NCBI GenBank assembly: GCA_031553045.1
Contig: JAVBLZ010000001.1
Location: 124,001 to 188,000 of the forward strand
DNA length: 64,000 nt
Reading direction: 5' to 3'
DNA from: CALXQW01 sp031553045
Lineage (GTDB): Bacteria > Verrucomicrobiota > Verrucomicrobiia > Opitutales > Intestinicryptomonadaceae
How positions within the stretch are numbered: the first letter of the stretch is position 1; the number at the start of each line of letters is the position of its first letter. The notes under the pieces are model-generated. The model did not search any database, was not told the DNA's origin, and saw only the letters and a list, made by a program, of their open reading frames with translations. Below are positions 7,309 to 15,735 of the stretch, piece after piece. The position numbers were made by a program, and so were the translations under genes.

Positions 7309-9201
7309 TTATTTTTGAGCCTCTATACCAAGCAGATAGTCCCAGCGTTCAAAGAGAGTTTCGTCTTCTTTGCGGATTTCTTCAATGCGCTGCTCTAATG
7401 TGGAAATTTGGGCGGCATTCTTTGTGAGAAATTCAACATCTTGCAGCTTTTCGGAAATTTCCTTTTCCTCATCTTCAAGCGCCTTGATTTTTGAAGGGAT
7501 AGCCTCCAACTCGGCACGCTCTTTATTGTTGAGCTTTTCTTTTCTCTTGGGCTCTTGAGCCTTGACTTTAGGCTTTTCTGAAATCGTCGGTTTTAAAGAC
7601 TGTTTCTGATTTCTGTAATTTTCCCAATCGTCATAACCGCCCACAAGCTCTATTATTTTGCCGTCGTCTTCAAAACAAAACAAACCCGTAACTATGTTGT
7701 TTAAAAACGCTCTGTCATGAGAAACCAAAAGTATTGTGCCCGCAAAATTCACCAAGGCGGATTCTAAAATTTCAAGAGTTTCTATATCCAAATCGTTGGT
7801 GGGCTCATCAAGCACGAGCACATTGGCGGGTCTGGTAAAAAGTTTTGCAAGCAAGAGACGGTTTTTTTCACCGCCGGAAAGCGCTGCAATTTCGCCGCGT
7901 ATTTGTTCGGGCTCAAACAAAAAATTTTGCAGATAACCCATGACATTTTGCTTCTGCCCTTCGGCTTCTATAAAATCAGAACCCTCGCCCACAAATTCAA
8001 AGAGCCGCATTTTGGGATCTAGCGTTTGCCTGAGTTGGTCAAAATATGCTATCTGTAATTTGGTGCCGCAGACAACCTCACCTGAATTTATCGCAATCTT
8101 GCCTAGCAAAGCATTCAAAAGCGTGGTCTTGCCCACACCGTTGCGCCCGACAATGCCTATTTTGTCGCCGCCAAAAATCGTCGTAGAAAAATCTTTAATC
8201 ACAGATTTTTCAGCGTAAGAAACATTCAGATTTTTTACGTCTAAAACTTTTTCTCCGCTTGGTATTGCGCTTTGAATCTGAAGCTTTGCAACACCCTGCA
8301 CGTTTCTGCGCACACGCCTAAATTCACGCAGTTTAAGCAGATTGCGCACACGCCCTTCATTGCGGGTGCGCCGCGCCTTTACGCCCTGACGCAACCAAGC
8401 CTCCTCTTTGGCAAGCTTCTTGTCAAACGCCATGTTGTTTTGTTCCTCAGCCTTCAGCAAATCTTCTTTGCGTTTGAGAAATTCTTTGAAAGAACAGTCA
8501 AAAGATATGAGCCTGCCCCTATCAACCTCCACAACCCTGTTTGCCAGATTCTGCAAAAACTCCCTATCGTGAGAGACAAACACAAGCGTCTTTCCGCAGG
8601 TCTTTAAAAATTTTTCCAGCCAGATTACGGAGTCTATATCCAGATGGTTTGTAGGTTCGTCAAGCAAGAGTATGTCCGGATTGCAGACCAGCTCCCTACC
8701 CAGCAAAACCCTGCGCTTTAAACCCGCCGAAAGCGTCGCAACATCCAAAGATGCGTCAAGCTCAAGCCTGTCTATTGTTTCGGAAATTTTAGAGTCTAAG
8801 CTCCATGCGTTGTCCGCCTCAAGCTTGTGTAAAATGTTATCAAATTCTTCCTGCTGATTTTTTGTGTGCTCAAGATTTATTATCGCAAGCAACTCTTTGT
8901 ATCTTGCAAGATGCCGCCCCATATCGCCAAGCCCGCCCGCAATTACGGAATATACGGAGCCGCTTAAATCTGTGGGAACTTCCTGCGGCATATACGCAAC
9001 TTTAAGCCCTTTTTTTGATTCAACAAGACCAGAGTCTTGCGGTATGATACCGGCGATGATTTTTAGCAGCGTTGTCTTGCCGCAACCGTTTCTGCCTATG
9101 ATTGCAAGCCTGTCAGATTCTTCAACGCTCATGTATGCGCAGTCTAAAAGTATGTGCGCACTGTAACGCAAAGAAACTTCGTTTAAGGAAAGCAAACTCA
9201 T
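7309..9201 (-). CDS. ABC-F family ATPase (Uup-like)
   Basis: Soluble protein of 630 residues with two ABC cassettes and no membrane segment, so it is not a transporter. The first cassette has Walker A GRNGCGKTT (36-44), signature LSAGLKRR and Walker B LLLDEPTNHLD. The second has GRNGVGKTT, LSGGEKNR and VLVLDEPTNDLD. The C-terminal 70 residues are Lys/Glu-rich and predicted coiled coil, as in Uup. Known members act on ribosomes or on branched DNA intermediates. It converges on the binding protein gene upstream and diverges from the acyl-carrier cluster. Confidence 0.9.
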   Translation of the reverse strand: MSLLSLNEVSLRYSAHILLDCAYMSVEESDRLAIIGRNGCGKTTLLKIIAGIIPQDSGLVESKKGLKVAYMPQEVPTDLSGSVYSVIAGGLGDMGRHLARYKELLAIINLEHTKNQQEEFDNILHKLEADNAWSLDSKISETIDRLELDASLDVATLSAGLKRRVLLGRELVCNPDILLLDEPTNHLDIDSVIWLEKFLKTCGKTLVFVSHDREFLQNLANRVVEVDRGRLISFDCSFKEFLKRKEDLLKAEEQNNMAFDKKLAKEEAWLRQGVKARRTRNEGRVRNLLKLREFRRVRRNVQGVAKLQIQSAIPSGEKVLDVKNLNVSYAEKSVIKDFSTTIFGGDKIGIVGRNGVGKTTLLNALLGKIAINSGEVVCGTKLQIAYFDQLRQTLDPKMRLFEFVGEGSDFIEAEGQKQNVMGYLQNFLFEPEQIRGEIAALSGGEKNRLLLAKLFTRPANVLVLDEPTNDLDIETLEILESALVNFAGTILLVSHDRAFLNNIVTGLFCFEDDGKIIELVGGYDDWENYRNQKQSLKPTISEKPKVKAQEPKRKEKLNNKERAELEAIPSKIKALEDEEKEISEKLQDVEFLTKNAAQISTLEQRIEEIRKEDETLFERWDYLLGIEAQK

Positions 9202-9364
9202 AAAAGCTAATCATCATTACAATTTTTCTCAAAAGGTAAATTACTTTTTAGATTTTTTTATCCTCTTTTTTAGATTAAATTTTTGAATATTTTACTCAGG
9301 ACAAAATTTTCTAGACATCCTTGAATAAAGCCAATTTAAGGGCTTTCTGAGGCAAAAAAATATA

Positions 9365-9393
9365 TTGACAAAAAACGCCAAAAAATAGATATT
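9365..9393 (+). promoter_or_regulatory. Sigma70-like promoter for the acyl-carrier cluster
   Basis: TTGACA at 9365-9370 is a consensus -35 box; GATATT at 9388-9393, after a 17-bp spacer, matches the -10 consensus at four of six positions. It lies about 30 bp before the first ACP start within a 222-bp AT-rich divergent intergenic region. The leader would be short and lacks a clear Shine-Dalgarno. Confidence 0.55.
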
Positions 9394-9423
9394 TTACATC
9401 AATTTTTATAGATTTTTATAACG

Positions 9424-9651
9424 ATGACTATTGAAGAACAAGTGGCGAAAATTTTTTCGGTTTTATTCCAAAAAGAAATCAACTCTAACGACAGTATTGC
9501 CAAGGGCGAAGACGCTCTTTGGGACTCTATGAAGCACATAGAAATTATCATGGCCGTTGAGGAAGAGCTTGACGTCTCTTTTGCGCCGCAAGATATCCCC
9601 AAGCTGACCTCTATGAAATTGATTGTCGATAAAATCAAGGAATTGCAATAA
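9424..9651 (+). CDS. Acyl carrier protein 1
   Basis: A 75-residue phosphopantetheine-binding protein. The carrier motif reads DALWDSMKHIE, giving Ser35 as the likely 4'-phosphopantetheine site; acidic helix II (AVEEELDV) follows. It is not the housekeeping fatty-acid ACP type (no DSLDTVE motif) but the kind found in glycan and secondary-metabolite loci. Its stop overlaps the ATG of the VOC gene, indicating translational coupling. Confidence 0.88.
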   Translation: MTIEEQVAKIFSVLFQKEINSNDSIAKGEDALWDSMKHIEIIMAVEEELDVSFAPQDIPKLTSMKLIVDKIKELQ

Positions 9652-10055
9652 TGCAGGGGCTTAAGCTTCATCACATAGGCGTTGCAACAAAGAGCATTCA
9701 AAGAGAGCTTAAAACCTTTGAAGCCTTGGGCTACAAACCTGTTTCTGATATTTTTGAAGATGAAATTCAAAAAATTAGGGGTCTCTTTATAGAGGCGGAG
9801 GGTCAGCCGGCTTTAGAGCTTCTTGAAAATATGTCGCCCGATGGGCCGCTTAATTCCTGCTTAAAAAACGGCGTGAAATTTTACCACTTCACCTATGAAA
9901 CCAAAGATATTGAAAAAGATTTGGAACGCTTTGTGTCTGAATCAAGGGCAAAGGTTATAGTGCCAATTACCACAGCAAAATATTTTGACAAAATCTGTTT
10001 TCTCATGCTCCCCAACATGATGATGGTGGAGCTTGTACAGCTAAAGAAAGACTAG
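9651..10055 (+). CDS. VOC-fold (glyoxalase/epimerase-like) protein
   Basis: A 134-residue protein with two beta-alpha-beta-beta-beta VOC units: LKLHHIGVATKSI at the start and KFYHFTYETKD in the middle, ending in MMMVELVQLKK. His residues at the start of each unit and the Glu in MVELVQL are in the places of VOC metal ligands. It resembles methylmalonyl-CoA epimerase more than glyoxalase I, so it may act on an acyl thioester, perhaps one carried on the neighbouring ACP. The substrate is unknown. Its start codon overlaps the ACP1 stop. Confidence 0.75.
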   Translation: MQGLKLHHIGVATKSIQRELKTFEALGYKPVSDIFEDEIQKIRGLFIEAEGQPALELLENMSPDGPLNSCLKNGVKFYHFTYETKDIEKDLERFVSESRAKVIVPITTAKYFDKICFLMLPNMMMVELVQLKKD

Positions 10056-10058
10056 CAA

Positions 10059-11129
10059 GTGCCAAAACTTACATTAAAAAACGCATCCATACGAGGTATG
10101 GCAATAGTTGTCGGCGAAAATGAAATCAACATAGATTCTGAGCCTGACTATTACCAGAACGACCCCGCCCTTCTTGAAAGGCTGAAAAAAACTGTCGGGC
10201 TTGGCAAACGCTTCTGGACGAATCCGGAAACCACCACTTGCGACCTTTGTTTTAGCGCCGCAAAAAAACTCATCGCTGCGTTAAATATAGAAGCTAATAC
10301 TATAGACGCTGTAATTTCTGTAACGCAAACGCCAGATTATTTCATGCCGGGCAATGCGCATATTTTGCACAAGAACTTGGGGCTTGAAAAATCGGCGATT
10401 GCTTATGATTTGGAGTTTGGATGCTCCGGCTACATCTATGGTCTTTGGACTGCGGCAATGATGCTAAATTCCGGAATGAAGCGCATACTGTTGGTTTCAG
10501 GGGACACGCTCAGCAAGGTTGCAAATAAGAAAGACCGCACTGAAGCGCCGCTTTTCGGCGATGCAGGCAGTGCCACAATCATTGATTTTGACGCAAGCGC
10601 CCGTGAAATTTATTTCATACTAAAGTCTGACGGAAACGGCGTGGAGCACATGTTGCAGCCCGCAGGCGCATACCGCAACCCTTCCACGCCTGAAACAAAA
10701 ATTGAAAAAACTTTTGAGGACGGCGGCATAAGATGCGATGAAAATATCTTCATGAACGGTTTTGAAATTTTCAACTTCACCTTGACAGAGCAGCCCCAAC
10801 TGCTCGATGAAATTTTGGAGTTTTCAGGCAAATCAAAGCAGGATATTGATTACTTTGTCATGCATCAGGCAAACGTGTATATTGTAGAAACTATTATGCG
10901 TAAGGCAAAAATACCCGCCGAAAAATCGCCAAGCAAAGTGTTTTCAAAATTTGGAAACCAAAATTCGGCGTCTATCCCAGGCACGATTTGTTCAGAACTT
11001 TCCGAAGCCTTTGCCGAAAAAAAACAAGTCGTATTACAGGGCTTTGGAATAGGGCTCTCTTGGGGCGCCTGCCAGTTAGAGCTTGAAAATGTCAAAATTT
11101 TAAAACCAGAAATTTACAAAAGAGGATAA
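10059..11129 (+). CDS. 3-oxoacyl-ACP synthase III-like enzyme 1
   Basis: FabH-type ketosynthase of 356 residues. The full catalytic triad is visible: Cys122 in FGCSGYIYG, His269 in MHQAN and Asn300 in FGNQNS. It would condense a starter thioester with an ACP-bound extender or transfer an acyl group to a non-carbon nucleophile. The start is GTG, 3 bp after the VOC stop; no ATG gives a complete N-terminus. It is a tandem paralogue of the next gene. Its place among carrier proteins away from any fab genes argues for a dedicated pathway. Confidence 0.88.
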   Translation: MPKLTLKNASIRGMAIVVGENEINIDSEPDYYQNDPALLERLKKTVGLGKRFWTNPETTTCDLCFSAAKKLIAALNIEANTIDAVISVTQTPDYFMPGNAHILHKNLGLEKSAIAYDLEFGCSGYIYGLWTAAMMLNSGMKRILLVSGDTLSKVANKKDRTEAPLFGDAGSATIIDFDASAREIYFILKSDGNGVEHMLQPAGAYRNPSTPETKIEKTFEDGGIRCDENIFMNGFEIFNFTLTEQPQLLDEILEFSGKSKQDIDYFVMHQANVYIVETIMRKAKIPAEKSPSKVFSKFGNQNSASIPGTICSELSEAFAEKKQVVLQGFGIGLSWGACQLELENVKILKPEIYKRG

Positions 11130-11134
11130 TAAAA

Positions 11135-12271
11135 ATGTCTAATAGTTCATTTAAAAAAGCAAAAATTCGCGGCATAAAAACCGTAGTCCCTGAAAAGTAC
11201 ATTGATATTGACGACGAAATTCAGTACTTTGAAAATAACCCCAAAAAGCTTGCCAGAACAAAAAACATAGTCGGTTATGGACGCCGTCATGTCTTGGAAG
11301 AAGGCTGCACTGTCGTGGATATGTGCGAAGTTGCCGCCAACAATCTGATTGAAGAAATGGGCTTGGATAAAAGCCAGATAGATACTCTTGTTGTCGTAAA
11401 CCAAAGCCCAGACTATCTGCACCCTTCCTCCGCCGCCATATTGCACGGCCGCTTGGGGCTGGAAAAATCTTGCGCAACCTTAGATTTGGCATTGGGTTGC
11501 TCCGGATATGTCTATGGCCTTTGGACTTGCAGCGCATTGATAGAAAGCGGTGCTGCAAAAAAAGTCTTGCTCTTGGCGGGCGACGCACCCTCTACACATT
11601 CTGAGAGAAACAACCGCCTCACCTCGCCAATTTTCGGAGACGCAGGCAGCGCCACATTCATAGAGTATTCTGAAGATGCCGAACCTTCATACTTCTCCCT
11701 AGGCACAGACGGCAAGGGTTGGGATAGAATTATATCTCCTGCAAGCGCCTCAAGGCTGCCCTTGCGTTCCGATATTTGCGACAAAGAAATTGTAGATGGC
11801 CTAGGCAATGTCTGGAAGTTGGATCAGGGCATAATCCATGGTCAAGACGTGTTCAACTTCACGATAGATGTCGTGCCGCAAAATATAGCAGACGTGCTTG
11901 CATTCTCGGGCATGGGCGTTGACGATATTGACTTTGTATCCATACATCAGGCAAACAAACAGATTGTGGAATCAATAGCGGCAAAGGCGGGTTTATCTGC
12001 GGACAAATTTACTTCGGAAACATTTTCCAGATATGGCAATAATTCCACAACATCCGTTACCACCGTCGTATGCGATGCGCTCAAAGACAGAGATGTTTCA
12101 AAGCTCATGTTATGCGGCTTTGGCGTGGGGCTTTCTTGGGCAAGCGCAATAGTGGGCTTTAAAGGCGTTTATAACGGCGGCATAGGCTTCTACAAAAAAC
12201 CCGCAGATATGCCATCTAGGCAAGAACAAATAGACCACTGGATTAAACAATTTAAGGGGCAAACTTTGTAG
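11135..12271 (+). CDS. 3-oxoacyl-ACP synthase III-like enzyme 2
   Basis: Second FabH-type ketosynthase, 378 residues, with Cys122 (GCSGYVYG), His271 (IHQAN) and Asn302 (YGNNST) in the same spacing as its neighbour. The N-termini align (IRG, then VV, then ID-containing strand, then a YF/YY-x-N-x-P helix), so the pair arose by duplication, but they have diverged and both keep the triad. A C-terminal extension of about 20 residues (PSRQEQIDHWIKQF) is present only here. AGAGGA precedes the ATG, one of the few clear ribosome sites in the cluster. Confidence 0.88.
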   Translation: MSNSSFKKAKIRGIKTVVPEKYIDIDDEIQYFENNPKKLARTKNIVGYGRRHVLEEGCTVVDMCEVAANNLIEEMGLDKSQIDTLVVVNQSPDYLHPSSAAILHGRLGLEKSCATLDLALGCSGYVYGLWTCSALIESGAAKKVLLLAGDAPSTHSERNNRLTSPIFGDAGSATFIEYSEDAEPSYFSLGTDGKGWDRIISPASASRLPLRSDICDKEIVDGLGNVWKLDQGIIHGQDVFNFTIDVVPQNIADVLAFSGMGVDDIDFVSIHQANKQIVESIAAKAGLSADKFTSETFSRYGNNSTTSVTTVVCDALKDRDVSKLMLCGFGVGLSWASAIVGFKGVYNGGIGFYKKPADMPSRQEQIDHWIKQFKGQTL

Positions 12272-12377
12272 CTAAACTTTGGCTTAAAACCACTTTTAAC
12301 TTTACTTGCAGCCTTAAAAAACTAGAACAAAAGCTTTAAATTCAAATTACAAAAACTAAACTATAAAAAGGATATTC

Positions 12378-12596
12378 ATGGATAAGAAAGATTTTTTGGA
12401 AAAACTTCAAGACGTTCTGCAAACAGAAACAGAATTAACATTTGATACCGTTCTGGACGATTTGGAGGAATGGGATTCTCTCTCAAAAATGGCAGCCACA
12501 GCTTTTCTTGATAAAAACTTTGGTATAAGAATGACATTGACCGAAATCAAAGCCTTCAAAACTGTTGGCGACATTGCTCAAAAAGCAGGCGTATAA
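12378..12596 (+). CDS. Acyl carrier protein 2
   Basis: A 72-residue carrier with the motif EEWDSLSKMA and Ser34 as the likely phosphopantetheine site. It differs strongly from ACP1, so the two probably serve different steps. AAAAAGGA lies eight bases before the ATG, a strong ribosome site. A 106-bp AT-rich gap separates it from the second ketosynthase and might hold a secondary promoter, though none is clear. Confidence 0.85.
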   Translation: MDKKDFLEKLQDVLQTETELTFDTVLDDLEEWDSLSKMAATAFLDKNFGIRMTLTEIKAFKTVGDIAQKAGV

Positions 12597-12599
12597 GCC

Positions 12600-13343
12600 A
12601 TGATTAAATTCAATAAAGAAGATGTTGTAATTGTAACAGGCGGCAGCTCTGGGATTGGCAGGCAGACTGTAATAAGGCTCAATGAGCTTGGCGCAAGCGT
12701 GATTGTAACGGGGCGCTCTCTTGAGGAGTTGGATGCCACACGCAAGTTATGCAAAAATCCTGAAAATATTTTTCTCGAGCCCAAAGAGCTCACCGAAAAT
12801 GTAAGCGAATTGCCGGACTGGATTAAAGGCTTGAAAGATAAATATGGAAAGCTCTTTGGTCTTATTTGCTGTGCCGGAATATCTTTGGATGACCCATTGC
12901 AGTTGCTGGATGAAACCGCCGCAAGAAGAATGTTTGATATAAATTATTTTGTGCCAATCTTTCTTTCAAAGGGTTTTGCCGACAAGCGTGTGAGCGTCAA
13001 AGGCAGGGCAAGCATCACTTACGTTACTTCCATAGCCGCACATTTGGGCGATAAATCGCAGAGTGTCTATGGCGCAACCAAAGCCGCTTTGATAGCCTCT
13101 GCAAAAAGTTTCAGCAGAGAACTTGCACCCAATGTTAGGGTTAATTGCGTTTCCCCAGGCATAGTGCAAACCCCAATGTACGACAAAGTGCTTGCGCAAT
13201 ACGGCAATTATAAATCTCTTGAAAAAATGCCCTTGGGCATAGGCAAGGTTGAAGACGTTGCGGACTTGCTAGTCTATCTGACCAGCGACAACGCCCGTTG
13301 GATTACAGGCCAAAACTACGTGCTCGACGGCGGATATTTTTAA
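12600..13343 (+). CDS. SDR-family oxidoreductase (FabG-like)
   Basis: A 247-residue short-chain dehydrogenase. The Rossmann motif TGGSSGIG lies near residues 14-21 and the catalytic Ser144, Tyr157 and Lys161 are present (YGATK). The C-terminal WITGQNYVLDGG is typical of FabG-type reductases. With the ketosynthases and ACPs it would reduce a 3-oxoacyl-ACP to a 3-hydroxyacyl group. It starts 3 bp after ACP2 and ends 1 bp before the FkbH-like gene. Confidence 0.87.
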   Translation: MIKFNKEDVVIVTGGSSGIGRQTVIRLNELGASVIVTGRSLEELDATRKLCKNPENIFLEPKELTENVSELPDWIKGLKDKYGKLFGLICCAGISLDDPLQLLDETAARRMFDINYFVPIFLSKGFADKRVSVKGRASITYVTSIAAHLGDKSQSVYGATKAALIASAKSFSRELAPNVRVNCVSPGIVQTPMYDKVLAQYGNYKSLEKMPLGIGKVEDVADLLVYLTSDNARWITGQNYVLDGGYF

Positions 13344-13344
13344 A

Positions 13345-14913
13345 ATGCTTTTTGCTGAAAATTTAAAACGTCTTGATTTATTGTCGGGGAAAGCAAACCC
13401 CGACAATAAATCTTTAAAGATAAGCGTGTATCGCAATCATTCTTTTGAATTGCTTGCCTCTGTTTTAAATGCGTTTTTAAATTTTTCAAATTACACTGCG
13501 GAGTTTTCCATCGGCGCTTATGATGACAGCCTGAGCTTTGCGGACGTTGATGATACGGCTGACATAAATTTAATTTGGTTGGATATTTCAAGATACAAAA
13601 CGTTGGATATCGCAGGCTGGGTTAAAGAGCGCATATTGGCTTTAAAAAAAATCTCCAAAGCAAAAATACTTTTTTACCATACTGGCGAAGTTGATTTATC
13701 GCAGATAGATATTGCGGACGTAATCATTGCAGATTTATCTGAACTTAAAATAGAACTGGGCGACGCAATTTTTGACCTAGCAAAGCAGGAGCTTTCGGGC
13801 ACAAGGCTTTCAAACAAAGCTTGTTTATATATTGCAAGGGAAATTGGGTTAAGATACATTCCAGCCCTCCTCAAACCCGCTTTAAAGGCGTTGGTTTTAG
13901 ACTTGGATAACACGCTTTACTCAGGCGTCTTGGGCGAAGACGGCGCAAATGGCGTAAAGCCATTCATGGCTTTGCAAAAATATTTAAAGGCTCTTAAAGA
14001 CAAAGGTTTCTTTTTGGCAATAGCTTCAAAAAATGAATTTGAAGACGCAAAAGAATTGTTTGAAATCCGCACAGACTTTCCGCTTAAGTGGGAAGATTTT
14101 TCCGCCTTTCAAATCAACTGGGACGCCAAGCCGCAAAATATAGAAAAAATTTCTAAAACTTTGAACATAGGTTTAGATTCCATTTTGTTTCTCGACGACA
14201 ATATTGGAGAGCTTGAAAAGGTGCGCCTCACCCTTCCCAGCGTAAAAGTTGTGGAAGCTTTGAGCGAAACAATATCTTTAAATACGCTTAAATACTACCC
14301 TTGTCTTTACAAATCTAAAACTTCTCTTGAAGACAACTTGCGCACCGACGACATCAAGGCAAATCAGGAAAGGCAAAGCCTTCAAAATTCTTTGAGCGAA
14401 GAAGAATACTTCAAAAATCTTGGGATAAAGCTTACTTATGAAGTCAACCCGCAAGACAAAGTTAAAAGAATTTCAGAACTTTTAAACAAGACCAATCAAT
14501 TTATTTTTTCCTACCAAAGATACACGGAAAGTCAGGTGGAAGAACTCCTCAATAATAAGTCTTACTGCACCTTGGCGATTTCTATGTCGGACAAATTATC
14601 TGATAGCGGGATTATAGCCATACTTGTTGCGCATACAAATACTGATGAATTGCAAATTGACGAGCTTGTTGTAAGTTGCCGTGCGCTGGGCAGAAATATT
14701 GAAAACAAAATGATTTTTACGGGCGTAAATTTTATGCTCAAAAAGTTTGGTCTTTCCAAAGCCCTTCTTGCCTACAAAAAAGGCGACAGGAACGCCCCCG
14801 CCCTAAGATGGCTTGAGGCAAATACGCCGCAAAATCTGCAAGATTCCGGAAATGCCCAGTTAAATTCTTACGCCAATGAAACGGCAAAAAAAATAGAAAT
14901 CATATTTATTTAA
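13345..14913 (+). CDS. FkbH-like HAD-IIIC domain protein
   Basis: A 522-residue protein of the FkbH type. An N-terminal domain (about 1-175) precedes a HAD-IIIC domain with LVLDLDNTLYSG (Asp186 and Asp188) and FLDDN, then a C-terminal GNAT-like domain (from about 365). Characterised FkbH proteins dephosphorylate 1,3-bisphosphoglycerate and load a glyceryl group on an ACP. A carrier protein and ketosynthases in the same operon fit such a role; other C3 acyl groups such as lactyl or 3-hydroxypropionyl are possible. Confidence 0.82.
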   Translation: MLFAENLKRLDLLSGKANPDNKSLKISVYRNHSFELLASVLNAFLNFSNYTAEFSIGAYDDSLSFADVDDTADINLIWLDISRYKTLDIAGWVKERILALKKISKAKILFYHTGEVDLSQIDIADVIIADLSELKIELGDAIFDLAKQELSGTRLSNKACLYIAREIGLRYIPALLKPALKALVLDLDNTLYSGVLGEDGANGVKPFMALQKYLKALKDKGFFLAIASKNEFEDAKELFEIRTDFPLKWEDFSAFQINWDAKPQNIEKISKTLNIGLDSILFLDDNIGELEKVRLTLPSVKVVEALSETISLNTLKYYPCLYKSKTSLEDNLRTDDIKANQERQSLQNSLSEEEYFKNLGIKLTYEVNPQDKVKRISELLNKTNQFIFSYQRYTESQVEELLNNKSYCTLAISMSDKLSDSGIIAILVAHTNTDELQIDELVVSCRALGRNIENKMIFTGVNFMLKKFGLSKALLAYKKGDRNAPALRWLEANTPQNLQDSGNAQLNSYANETAKKIEIIFI

Positions 14914-14925
14914 AAAATTATCCGT

Positions 14926-15579
14926 ATGGCTGATAAAATTAAAAACATAATTATAGTTGGAACTTCGGGTGCCGCCAGAGAGTCTTTGATGGGTTTAAAG
15001 ATGATGAACGGCTTTGGTGTAGATTTCACATTCAAAGGTTTTTTGAGTTTCAATAACTATTTGGGAGACTTAAAAAATCTCTCGCACATGCTCTTGGGCG
15101 ATGATTCAACATATAAATATGACGACAACGATTACGTTGTATTGGGATTGGGCAGCCCCTCCAAGCGCAGGGAAATTTTCACACACCTTAAAGCTAAGGG
15201 TGTAAAATTTTTCAATGTAATACACAATAGGGCGCAAATTGCAGAAGGCGTGAAAATTGGCGAAGGTAACATAATTGGGAATGACAGCTTTTTATCTTGC
15301 GATGCGGAAATTGGAGACGGCAACTTCTTAAACGGAAATATCTTGGTGGCGCACGATGTGAAAATCGGCAATTTTAATTTCTTTGCGCCCAACACTCATT
15401 TATTGGGGAACGTTTCAGTGGGCGACGCCAACACATTCGGCACGTTTTCTGTCGCCCTTCCCAATGCAAAAATCGGCGATGAAAATATAATTTCACCGGG
15501 GACTTACCTGTATAAGGGTTGCAAAAATAAGTCTTACTATGCGGGCAATCCTGCGTTAAAAGTCGGCGATGTTGAATAA
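14926..15579 (+). CDS. NeuD/PglD-like hexapeptide-repeat acyltransferase
   Basis: A 217-residue protein with an N-terminal PglD-type nucleotide-sugar-binding region (IIIVGTSGAARESL, residues about 7-20) and a C-terminal left-handed beta-helix of hexapeptide repeats (about 100-200; repeated IGxxN and VKIGxxN steps). The family O- or N-acylates sugars in surface glycan synthesis. Lying last in the acyl-carrier cluster, it is the natural candidate to transfer the ACP-made acyl group, or acetyl-CoA, to a sugar. Confidence 0.8.
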   Translation: MADKIKNIIIVGTSGAARESLMGLKMMNGFGVDFTFKGFLSFNNYLGDLKNLSHMLLGDDSTYKYDDNDYVVLGLGSPSKRREIFTHLKAKGVKFFNVIHNRAQIAEGVKIGEGNIIGNDSFLSCDAEIGDGNFLNGNILVAHDVKIGNFNFFAPNTHLLGNVSVGDANTFGTFSVALPNAKIGDENIISPGTYLYKGCKNKSYYAGNPALKVGDVE

Positions 15580-15735
15580 GGTTGTGTAAAGCCTTGGATA
15601 CAATTCTGCTTGCGCTAAGATGATATTGAAGACACTTTGCTTTCAAAAAAAACAATTTGTTTTTAGACCAAGTACGGTTTAATTGGGAAAGGCAAAAAGA
15701 AGTTTTAAGAATCTTATTTTGATTTGAGAGAGTTG
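15580..15735. other. Convergent intergenic gap, nothing recognised
   Basis: This 156-bp gap lies between the acyltransferase and the GT8 gene, which face each other. No hairpin with a T-run is visible on either strand. A TTTAATTGGGA string near 15679 resembles part of the inverted-repeat element at 7013-7226 but has no matching partner arm. Confidence 0.4.

Noticed and set aside
15661..15700. TTTAATTGGGA similarity to the end of the 7013-7226 element
   Set aside because: Only about eleven bases match, there is no partner inverted arm and no GAG end, so it is probably chance.
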